Source: Tolypothrix tenuis PCC 7101 (GTDB taxonomy: Bacteria; Cyanobacteriota; Cyanobacteriia; Cyanobacteriales; Nostocaceae). Taken from it: 64,000 nucleotides of DNA. Positions 8,520 through 15,615 of this stretch are shown piece after piece. Each line of letters opens with the position of its first letter. Position 1 is the stretch's first letter. A program made the position numbers and the translations under genes. The notes under the pieces were generated by a model. That model was not told the DNA's origin. It worked only from the letters and a program-made list of their open reading frames with translations, and ran no database searches. The stretch lies in assembly GCF_002368295.1 (NCBI RefSeq), contig NZ_AP018248.1, positions 4,349,396 to 4,413,395 of the forward strand, written 5' to 3'.

Positions 8520-8774
8520 TTAGTTACCAACAGTTAGGACTTGACCAGCATCGCTGAAGATTTCTTGAGCGTTAATCAAAGTTGTTGTACCAGCACCGTT
8601 AGGCCCTGCAAATGTTTGTTGAGCAACTGCTAGATTTTTTTGTTGGAAGGTTGCACCAGTACCTAAAGAGAGGCTTTGTCCGTTACCAAGAACTATTCCT
8701 AATCCGCCAGCAACGTTATCTAATTCATCTTCAGAAAGTTCAACAGCAACGATGTTTTTGATTTCGTGAGACAT
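8520..8774 (-). CDS. Double-glycine leader peptide, copy 5 (diverged, promoter-proximal)
   Basis: This is the first gene of the array in transcription order and the most diverged. It has the same 84-residue length and leader pattern (LSEDELDNVAGG), with changes spread through the core (LGIVLGNGQSLSLGTGATF, FAGPNGAGTTTLINAQEIF, end VLTVGN). AAGGAAG precedes the ATG. It probably represents the ancestral copy from which the other four arose. The promoter should lie in 8775-8900, which also contains an AACCAGGTT motif at 8827-8835. Confidence 0.87.
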   Translation of the reverse strand: MSHEIKNIVAVELSEDELDNVAGGLGIVLGNGQSLSLGTGATFQQKNLAVAQQTFAGPNGAGTTTLINAQEIFSDAGQVLTVGN

Positions 8775-9027
8775 AACTTTTCTTCCTTGTTAATTGAGTG
8801 ATTTTTGAGATTTTGCAGCTTGTATAAACCAGGTTATAATTTGTTTTACTTTGGTTTGTTTTCGCTGCGCTTTTCGTTTCGCTTCATGTGTTTATAGTAG
8901 GAAATCTGCCCAAGGAACACCATCGGTAGAAAGTTCGGATTCCCAAAAGATGGATCTCAATCAAACTATCTCCTACTAAAGTTGGATATCGAAAGATGAG
9001 GTAATTTCCTGAAGCGTAGACACGCAG

Positions 9028-9088
9028 TGGATTGGAGACTGGGGATTGGGGACTAGGGACTGGGGACTGGGGACTGGTGATTGGGGAT
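9028..9088. repeat. STRR heptamer array (GGGGACT)
   Basis: Repeated GGGGACT/GGGGATT heptamers, the same family as at 5764-5800. Confidence 0.85.
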
Positions 9089-9108
9089 GAACAGACAAGG
9101 GGAAATAT

Positions 9109-9170
9109 TTATTACCAATTACCAATTACCAATTACCCATTACCAATTACCAATTACCAATTACCCAACC
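9109..9170. repeat. STRR heptamer array (TTACCAA)
   Basis: About eight tandem TTACCAA/TTACCCA heptamers end a few bases before the holB stop codon. Confidence 0.85.
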
Positions 9171-9175
9171 CTTCA

Positions 9176-10135
9176 CTACTGACATTGTTGATACAACGAT
9201 AATAAAGTACATTCCCAAACTAAACGCGGCTGGGCGTAGCAAAGTAGAGATTTACGTGCTTTTTCTAGCTGTTGAATAATGCTTAATCGATACCATTTAT
9301 GCCAGTAAAATTGCTGAAGATAATCAACTAACCAGAGTTGCGCTTCTGTATCTAAATCTTTATCAATCGCTTTAGCTAACTCCAAAGCTTGACGGTATGA
9401 TGCAGGTGCTTTTTTCACAGCTTCGAGTAACTCAGGGGGAATAGCCTGTAGTTGCTCGTAAGATGCGATCGCACTTCCTGGGCTACCTGCTGCTATACTC
9501 AGCAATGCCTGATTTTGCAAAACTTCTCCATGTCCAGATTGAGTCAGTACTTTAGCTAAAGACTCTCCATCTAAGCGATAAAAGGGAATACGCTGACAGC
9601 GTGACACTAAAGTTGGTAATACAGCATCAGGTGTCGGTGCAATTAAAATCAACGTCGCCTTTCCTGGTTCTTCCAGCGTTTTCAGCAAAGCATTAGCTGC
9701 TGCTTCCGCCATTGTCTCCGCTTGTTCCAGCACTACAACATTTCTCGACGCTTCCAACGGCGGACGACCAAGAAACTCTGTAATTTGCCGAATTTGCTCT
9801 AACCTAATTACAGGCGGTGCTTTACGCTTTACACCTTTTTCTGCTGCTTCTTTTGCTGTTAGCCTTTGACCTTGGTATTGGTAAGTTGGCTCTACCCACA
9901 ATACATCCGGGTGGTTACCTTGCAGCAAGCGATTATGTAAAGACGCACTTAATTTTGTTTCTACATCATGAGAAAATAGCAACTCAATAAAGCACCTTGC
10001 AGCTAAACTCCGTCCCACCCCATCCGGCCCCACAAATAGATAAGCTGGCGCGACACGGTTTTGTTTCACAGCCTGAGTCAGTAACTCTATCGCTTGCTGT
10101 TGTCCTATAAGTGGTGCAAATGGGTCATTGGTCAT
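9176..10135 (-). CDS. holB: DNA polymerase III subunit delta'
   Basis: This clamp-loader AAA+ subunit runs LIGQQQAIELLTQAV...APAYLFVGPDGVGRS. The P-loop-like element has Arg where an active Walker A has Lys, as is usual for delta', which does not hydrolyse ATP. Other family marks are NALLKTLEEPG (sensor region) and SRCQRIPF. The frame stays open up to 10255, but those 40 extra residues are translated STRR sequence (PNTKHQTPNTK). The conserved domain begins immediately after the ATG at 10135, giving 319 residues. The gene lies downstream of tmk, a common cyanobacterial and bacterial pairing, separated by the repeat insertion. Confidence 0.93.
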   Translation of the reverse strand: MTNDPFAPLIGQQQAIELLTQAVKQNRVAPAYLFVGPDGVGRSLAARCFIELLFSHDVETKLSASLHNRLLQGNHPDVLWVEPTYQYQGQRLTAKEAAEKGVKRKAPPVIRLEQIRQITEFLGRPPLEASRNVVVLEQAETMAEAAANALLKTLEEPGKATLILIAPTPDAVLPTLVSRCQRIPFYRLDGESLAKVLTQSGHGEVLQNQALLSIAAGSPGSAIASYEQLQAIPPELLEAVKKAPASYRQALELAKAIDKDLDTEAQLWLVDYLQQFYWHKWYRLSIIQQLEKARKSLLCYAQPRLVWECTLLSLYQQCQ

Positions 10136-10188
10136 TTGGTGTTTGGTGTTTGGTGTTTGGTGTTTGGTGTTTGGTAATTGGTAATTGA
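10125..10188. repeat. STRR heptamer array (TTTGGTG) at the holB 5' end
   Basis: Tandem TTTGGTG heptamers, followed by TAATTGG units and a C-rich stretch (10195-10240), fill the gap between the likely holB start and the tmk stop. The array runs into the first codons of holB and creates a spurious 5' extension of the reading frame. Confidence 0.85.
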
Positions 10189-10245
10189 AAAATTCCCCCC
10201 TGCTCCCTGCCCCCTGCCCCCCTGCCTCACCCAGTGCCCAATCCC

Positions 10246-10878
10246 CTACCCCCACGATAGGCGATCGCGCAAAACTTGTTGAATTGTTTGGTGTACAATT
10301 TCTTTACTCAAAGTGCCATCGATGGGAATAATTCTTTCGGGATCAGCTGCGGCTAATGCTGCATATCCTTGCTGTACTCGTTGATGAAAGGCGATAGTTT
10401 CTTGTTCAATTCTATCTAAAGCTGCTTCTCCACCACGTTTGCGTGATAGTCCAATTTCAACATCAACATCTAACCATATAGTTAGGTCGCTGAGTAAACC
10501 ACCAGTAGCAATATAATTCAATTGCTCTATTAAACTCATATTCAACTGCCGACCATAACCTTGATAAGCTATGGTAGATTCAATATAGCGATCGCATAAA
10601 ATATATTTCCCTTGTGCTAAATGCGGTTTCAGCTCTTGCTCTACGTGTTGCGCCCTGTCAGCCGCATATAATAATAATTCTGTCACTTCTGCAATGGGTT
10701 TATTATCTGCTTTTTCAAGCAACAAGCGGCGCAGATCTAAACCTAATTCTGTTCCCCCTGGTTCTCGTGTAATTACTACAGAAATACCAAGGTTTTGCAA
10801 CCACTCTTGACAAAGCTGCATTTGGCTAGTTTTACCGCAGCCTTCTACCCCTTCAAATACAATTAATTTACCTTTCAT
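10246..10878 (-). CDS. tmk: Thymidylate kinase
   Basis: The 210-residue protein phosphorylates dTMP to dTDP. It has the P-loop FEGVEGCGKTSQ near the N-terminus, the substrate motif REPGGTELG, the DRYIESTIAYQGYGR signature, and a lid region with Arg-rich SRKRGGE. The length is normal for the family. It is probably co-transcribed with holB, whose true start lies about 110 bp downstream beyond a repeat array. Confidence 0.97.
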   Translation of the reverse strand: MKGKLIVFEGVEGCGKTSQMQLCQEWLQNLGISVVITREPGGTELGLDLRRLLLEKADNKPIAEVTELLLYAADRAQHVEQELKPHLAQGKYILCDRYIESTIAYQGYGRQLNMSLIEQLNYIATGGLLSDLTIWLDVDVEIGLSRKRGGEAALDRIEQETIAFHQRVQQGYAALAAADPERIIPIDGTLSKEIVHQTIQQVLRDRLSWG

Positions 10879-11007
10879 CCTTGGTTGATTTCCATACTAC
10901 TTATTTTTCAAATTTTGCTTTATTCAGCTACCAGGTATGTTGATTGCTACTAAATACTGGGAATTCTAAATAGTGAGGGTTAAAGAAATTTCTTCATACC
11001 GCTACTT

Positions 11008-11328
11008 ATGTCCTATTTTGATAGTAAAACTTTGCATACATTACCATTTTGTGGTTTAACAAGAAGCTTAAGTTATTGGAAAACTTGGGCTTTTGGGCTG
11101 ACTTCCCATCTCGCTTGGACATCAGTAGTTCCATCTGTTCATGCTGCTTTGCGAATTCAAGCTATTTTGGTCTGGGTTCCCGCTGTGATTGTGGGGATGC
11201 TGCTGAATTATCAAATCAAACATTTAGGTAGAAATTTACTGGATGTAGCTGGATCAAATCCTAACTATACCACTTATTTGTGGCATATTTTATTATTTGG
11301 TTTCTGTTTACAAGGTTTAGCCTTTTAG
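11008..11328 (+). CDS. Small hypothetical membrane protein
   Basis: I do not recognise this 106-residue protein. It has a clear hydrophobic helix around residues 50-68 (AILVWVPAVIVGMLL) and a second hydrophobic stretch at the C-terminus (YLWHILLFGFCLQGLAF). The N-terminus is Trp- and aromatic-rich (SYWKTWAFGL). It is divergent from tmk and followed by a sensor kinase 103 bp downstream on the same strand. An overlapping frame at 11049-11231 lacks comparable composition and is ignored. Confidence 0.6.
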   Translation: MSYFDSKTLHTLPFCGLTRSLSYWKTWAFGLTSHLAWTSVVPSVHAALRIQAILVWVPAVIVGMLLNYQIKHLGRNLLDVAGSNPNYTTYLWHILLFGFCLQGLAF

Positions 11329-11431
11329 CCTTTTATAGCCATAGCCCTGGCTTTTTTCTCATCAATGGGCAGCTTTTAATTTTGTTGACTTTGCCATATT
11401 GCAAGCACTACTTTAACTTGGAATAAAAAAG

Positions 11432-13387
11432 ATGCTGTCTATTGAAAAACAGTTGGGTTCTGTGCTGAATAACGATAATTTTCTCCAGCAGTACAAGCAA
11501 GTTAAAAATTTGAAAACACAATTAGTGTTAATAATGACAACTTTGGCTATAGGAATTATTGGTATTACTAGCTATCGCATAGTTAGAGGTTTAATTCTAG
11601 AACAACTTCAGGAAAAAGCACTACTTCAAGTTCAAAAAGGAACTGATGAAATTGATCAATGGTTAACAACTCGCTCTGCCGAAATCCAAACTATTGCGAA
11701 TACAAATGTTGTGCGTTCTCTCAATTGGTCGATTATTAAACCATATTTGCAAGCAGAGGTGAAGCGCCTGAATGAATTTTCTAAGTTTGCAATATCATTT
11801 CCTGATGGTTCCTACTACAACACTCAAGTAGATAAAAGCGAAGCTAACAATAAGGATCGAGATTTTATTCAAAAAGCATTAGCAGGACAACCCAATATTT
11901 CCGATCCTTACATTAGCCGTACTAGCGGATTTCCTGTCTTTGGAATGAGTTCTCCCATTCGCCAAAGTTATGACCCAGCCAGTCAAACCATTGGAGTTTT
12001 AAACGGTAGCATAAAGGTAAATCGTATTAGTCAGGTAGTTAATCAACTACACTACGGTCAGAAAAGTTATGCTTTTGCTCTCAACTCTCAGGGACAGGCT
12101 ATTACTCATCCCAACCCAGCATTGATGTCAACAACAGAAAAACCAGGCCCCAGCTTCTTAGAGTCTAGCGATCGCAACTTAGCTGCGATCGCTAATCGGA
12201 TGGTAAAGAAAGAACAGGGAATTCAACTGATATCCATTGATGGCACAAATAAGTATATTGCCTATGTTCCTCTCAAACAAGTTAATTGGTCAGTTGCTTT
12301 AGTTATCCCTCGCGAGAATATTGAATCTCAATTGGGTGCACTAAATTTACTTGCAACTATATTAGGTGGATTACTAATTATTGCTGTCATTATTGGTTGG
12401 CGACAAATACAATTATCTGCTCAAATGAAAGCCCAAGTCATGCTATTAAGTCAGCAAAAAATAACGCTGGGAAGTCAAGCGCAAGAACTAGAGCAAACAT
12501 TACGAGAATTACAACAAACTCAAATTAAATTAGTTCATACAGAAAAAATGTCTAGTTTAGGACAATTAGTGGCTGGTGTAGCCCACGAAATTAACAACCC
12601 AGTTAGCTTTATTTATAGTAATATCAACCCAGCTAATGAATATATTCAAGATTTACTCAAGCTACTGCAACTTTATCAACAACATTATCCCGACCCAGTA
12701 TTAGAAATTCAAGATGAGTCAGAAGCTATAGATATTGATTTCTTGGTAGAAGATTTACCAAAATTGTTGAATTCTATGAAAATAGGCTCTCAACGAATTA
12801 AAGAAATTGTACTATCCTTACGCAATTTTTCTCGACTAGACGAAGCGGAAATGAAAGCGGTGAATATTCATGAGGGTATTGATAGCACTTTGATGATTTT
12901 AGAAAATCGCCTCAAGCCTAACTCTGAGCATCCGCGTATTGATGTCATCAAAAACTATGGTGATTTACCGCCGATTGAGTGCTATGCAGGACAGCTAAAT
13001 CAAGTATTTATGAATATTTTAAGCAATGCTATTGACGCTTTAGAAGAATCCGCGATCGCAGATAAATCATTAATGCCTAACGAAGAGATCACAATTATTA
13101 AACCGCTGATTCAAATTTTTACAGAGATGGGAGAAGATAAGCAAGCCATTATTCGGATTGTTGATAATGGCATAGGTATTCCCAATGATTTACAACAAAG
13201 ATTATTTGACCCGTTTTTCACTACTAAACCTGTTGGCAAAGGTACGGGATTAGGATTATCTATTAGTTACCAAATTATTACCGAAAAGCATCAAGGGCAA
13301 CTGCAGTGTATCTCATCATTAGGCAAAGGCACAGAATTTGTGATGACAATTCCTCTAGTTCAACAAATGAATCCTCACATTACTTGA
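11432..13387 (+). CDS. dCache sensor histidine kinase
   Basis: This 651-residue membrane kinase has a transmembrane helix (about 33-52), a double-Cache periplasmic sensor (about 55-285, with YYNTQVDKSEANNKDRDFIQKAL and an FGMSSPI element typical of this fold), a second helix (about 300-320), a coiled coil, and HisKA with the H-box GVAHEINNPVSF. The ATPase domain has the N-box MNILSNAIDAL and G-boxes RIVDNGIGI and GTGLGLSIS. It lacks a receiver and no regulator gene is adjacent, so its partner is unknown. It converges with argS. Confidence 0.93.
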   Translation: MLSIEKQLGSVLNNDNFLQQYKQVKNLKTQLVLIMTTLAIGIIGITSYRIVRGLILEQLQEKALLQVQKGTDEIDQWLTTRSAEIQTIANTNVVRSLNWSIIKPYLQAEVKRLNEFSKFAISFPDGSYYNTQVDKSEANNKDRDFIQKALAGQPNISDPYISRTSGFPVFGMSSPIRQSYDPASQTIGVLNGSIKVNRISQVVNQLHYGQKSYAFALNSQGQAITHPNPALMSTTEKPGPSFLESSDRNLAAIANRMVKKEQGIQLISIDGTNKYIAYVPLKQVNWSVALVIPRENIESQLGALNLLATILGGLLIIAVIIGWRQIQLSAQMKAQVMLLSQQKITLGSQAQELEQTLRELQQTQIKLVHTEKMSSLGQLVAGVAHEINNPVSFIYSNINPANEYIQDLLKLLQLYQQHYPDPVLEIQDESEAIDIDFLVEDLPKLLNSMKIGSQRIKEIVLSLRNFSRLDEAEMKAVNIHEGIDSTLMILENRLKPNSEHPRIDVIKNYGDLPPIECYAGQLNQVFMNILSNAIDALEESAIADKSLMPNEEITIIKPLIQIFTEMGEDKQAIIRIVDNGIGIPNDLQQRLFDPFFTTKPVGKGTGLGLSISYQIITEKHQGQLQCISSLGKGTEFVMTIPLVQQMNPHIT

Positions 13388-13402
13388 GATACTAATTAAC
13401 AA

Positions 13403-13446
13403 GCGATCGCACTTTGATGATACTGTTTTTTAGCCAGTGCGATCGC
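13403..13446. terminator. HIP1-containing inverted repeat between convergent genes
   Basis: Perfect 11-bp arms GCGATCGCACT (13403-13413) and AGTGCGATCGC (13436-13446) with a 22-base loop containing a T6 run follow 16 bp after the kinase stop. It may act as a terminator, but the arms are HIP1 sites, so a repeat origin is equally possible. Confidence 0.4.
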
Positions 13447-13487
13447 CTCACGCACAAGAATAGATATTTGCGATTTTCTTGCACTTC

Positions 13488-13571
13488 GTAGGGTGCGTTA
13501 GCGATAGCGTAACGCACCGCGAATTGTTAATAGTACATTGGTGCGTTGCGCTACGCGACAACACACCCTAC
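13488..13571. repeat. REP/MITE-like element overlapping the argS stop
   Basis: The ends GTAGGGTGCGTTA and (inverted) GTAGGGTGTGTTG flank two internal palindromes built on GTGCGTT. The right end overlaps the argS stop codon at 13568-13570. Related copies are at 793-826 and 4339-4367. Confidence 0.7.
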
Positions 13572-15334
13572 ATTCTTTCTAATACCTCAATTCCCAACAA
13601 TGAAAGCCCTAACTTTAAAGTTCTCGCTGTTAAATTGCACAGAACTAAGCGAGATGTCCGCAAAGGTTCCTCAGCACCCAAAACTTGCACACCTTGATTA
13701 CGGTCATAAAACTGATTAAACTTCTTACTCAGTTCATACAAATATTCACATAACCGATTCGGCATTAAGTCTTGTTCGACAGTATTAATTACCTCATCGA
13801 GTTGCAGTAAATATTTTGCTAATGCTAATTCTGTTTCATGTTGCAACAGAACTTTGGCATTATTTCCTAACTCTTCAAAGTTAATCCCACCCTTACGGCT
13901 AATTCCCTGAATCCGTGCATAAGCATACAGCATATAAGGTGCCGTATTACCTTTTAAATCCAGCATTTTGTCGTAGCTGAAAATATAATTACTGGTGCGG
14001 TTTTGGCTTAAATCAGCATATTTTACGGCACTGATACCAACTACAAGAGCAACTTTATTAATGAATTCTTCTGTTTCGTTGCGTTCTTCTTCTTTCAGTC
14101 TAACTTCTAAATCTGCACGAGCTCGAGAAACTGCTTCATCTAACAAATCCCGCAGTCTAACAGTATCACCTGAACGAGTTTTAAATTTCTTCCCATCTTC
14201 CCCCAGTACCAAACCAAAAGGAACATGAACTAATTCCACATCTTCAGGAATCCATCCAGCTTTACGTGCTACCTGAAAGAATTGGGCAAAGTGGTTAGAT
14301 TGTCCAGCATCTGTGACATAAATTATGCGCTTGGCTTCATCTTTTTGAATCCGGTAGCGTAAGGCGGCTAAATCTGTTGTTGCGTAGTTATAACCACCAT
14401 CAGATTTTTGCACAATCAAAGGTAAAGGTTCACCTTCTCTATTAGTAAACCCGTCCAAAAATACACACTGCGCCCCTTGGTTTTCTACCAGCAATCCAGA
14501 CTTTTCTAAATCTTCGACAATTCCCGGTAGTAAGGGATTGTAGAAAGATTCACCCCGTTCTGTTACTTGAACATTGAGCAAATCATAAATTACTTGAAAT
14601 TCTTTTCTTGATTGTTCGCACAGCAATTTCCAAGCATGGATTGTATCTTCCGCCCCAGCTTGTAATCTCACAACTTCTTGTCTGGCTGTCTCTTGGAAAG
14701 CTTCATCTGCATCAAAGCGCTGTTTGGCTTTGCGGTAAAAACTCACCAAATCGCCAATATCTAAAGCATTCGCGGTAGTTAAAGCTTCTGGGTAAACTTC
14801 TCGTAGGTAGGCGATTAACATCCCAAATTGAGTACCCCAATCACCCACATGGTTTAACCGCAAAACATCATGTCCCTGAAATTCTAAAATCCGGGCAATG
14901 CTATCACCAATAATAGTTGAGCGCAGATGCCCAACGTGCATTTCCTTAGCAATATTCGGGCTGGAAAAATCGACAATTTCGCGCTGAGGTGTTTTGGCTG
15001 TGGATACACCTAATCGCGAATCGGCGTGAATAGCGTTGATTTGTGCTTCCAGGTATGAGGTTTTCAGCTTGAGATTGATAAATCCCGGCCCAGCAATTTC
15101 CGGCGCTTCGCAGATTTCTGACACATCTAAATTATCCGCGATCGCAGTTGCAATTTGTCTGGGTTGCTTTCCTAGCCTTTTACTCAGGGATAAAGCCACA
15201 TTCGCCTGATAATCACCAAACTTAGGATTGCTAGCAGTCACCAAAATCGGATCTACTCCAGCATACTCAGCGCCAAACGCAGCCACCAAGGCCTGTGCAA
15301 ATTGTTGTTTTAGTTGTTCTTGTGTAGCGTTCAT
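13568..15334 (-). CDS. argS: Arginyl-tRNA synthetase
   Basis: This 588-residue class I aminoacyl-tRNA synthetase charges tRNA-Arg. It shows the N-terminal additional domain, the HIGH-type motif in NIAKEMHVGHLRST, the DWGTQFGM signature, the KMSKS-equivalent KFKTRSGDTVRL, and a C-terminal DALR anticodon-binding domain ending LGLSLLGIEVLERM. The length is full. The stop codon lies inside a dispersed repeat, so the last residue(s) may have been altered by the insertion, but all domains are intact. Confidence 0.97.
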   Translation of the reverse strand: MNATQEQLKQQFAQALVAAFGAEYAGVDPILVTASNPKFGDYQANVALSLSKRLGKQPRQIATAIADNLDVSEICEAPEIAGPGFINLKLKTSYLEAQINAIHADSRLGVSTAKTPQREIVDFSSPNIAKEMHVGHLRSTIIGDSIARILEFQGHDVLRLNHVGDWGTQFGMLIAYLREVYPEALTTANALDIGDLVSFYRKAKQRFDADEAFQETARQEVVRLQAGAEDTIHAWKLLCEQSRKEFQVIYDLLNVQVTERGESFYNPLLPGIVEDLEKSGLLVENQGAQCVFLDGFTNREGEPLPLIVQKSDGGYNYATTDLAALRYRIQKDEAKRIIYVTDAGQSNHFAQFFQVARKAGWIPEDVELVHVPFGLVLGEDGKKFKTRSGDTVRLRDLLDEAVSRARADLEVRLKEEERNETEEFINKVALVVGISAVKYADLSQNRTSNYIFSYDKMLDLKGNTAPYMLYAYARIQGISRKGGINFEELGNNAKVLLQHETELALAKYLLQLDEVINTVEQDLMPNRLCEYLYELSKKFNQFYDRNQGVQVLGAEEPLRTSRLVLCNLTARTLKLGLSLLGIEVLERM

Positions 15335-15615
15335 ATATAAATGTTATCTGTAACAGGCGTAATGTGACCGTTGAAAGGTAGATACTCTCAGGAGCTTGAT
15401 TATTTTAACCTTAAAATATGGTTACCATTACTAACTCAAGACTGTCATGGTACAGTACAACCGCCTTGACTGTCTGCCATCATCGGCAGAATTGCCCGAT
15501 GCTGACGATACCCTGGTAGATAACAAACTGCAAAATCTCATTCCTAATTTATCTTACTGGTGCTGTGCCCCCGCTACTCATATTTCAGATGAATATTGCA
15601 TTAATAGTTATAGTT
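15335..15615. other. 281-bp intergenic region between argS and the LRV gene
   Basis: No credible gene. A short stretch near 15555-15580 (TTATCTTACTGGTGCTGTGCCCC) resembles an arm of the GGGCACGGCA MITE family seen at 6898-7031, so it may be a decayed copy. The open frame at 15447-15722 overlaps the end of the LRV gene and has unlikely composition. Confidence 0.45.

Larger units (their letters stand above)
8775..9175. other. 401-bp intergenic region upstream of the peptide array
   Basis: No gene is seen. From right to left it holds two STRR arrays (9109-9170 and 9028-9088), a segment flanked by inverted TAGTAGGA (8895-8902) and TCCTACTA (8971-8978), and the presumed promoter and leader of the peptide operon with the AACCAGGTT motif at 8827-8835. 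No sigma-factor box could be fixed with confidence. Confidence 0.5.

Noticed and set aside
7032..8774. Lanthipeptide or Nif11-type precursor interpretation of the tandem peptides
   Set aside because: The cores have no Cys and the leader is short; no LanM or other modification gene is nearby. Only a double-glycine leader is supported.
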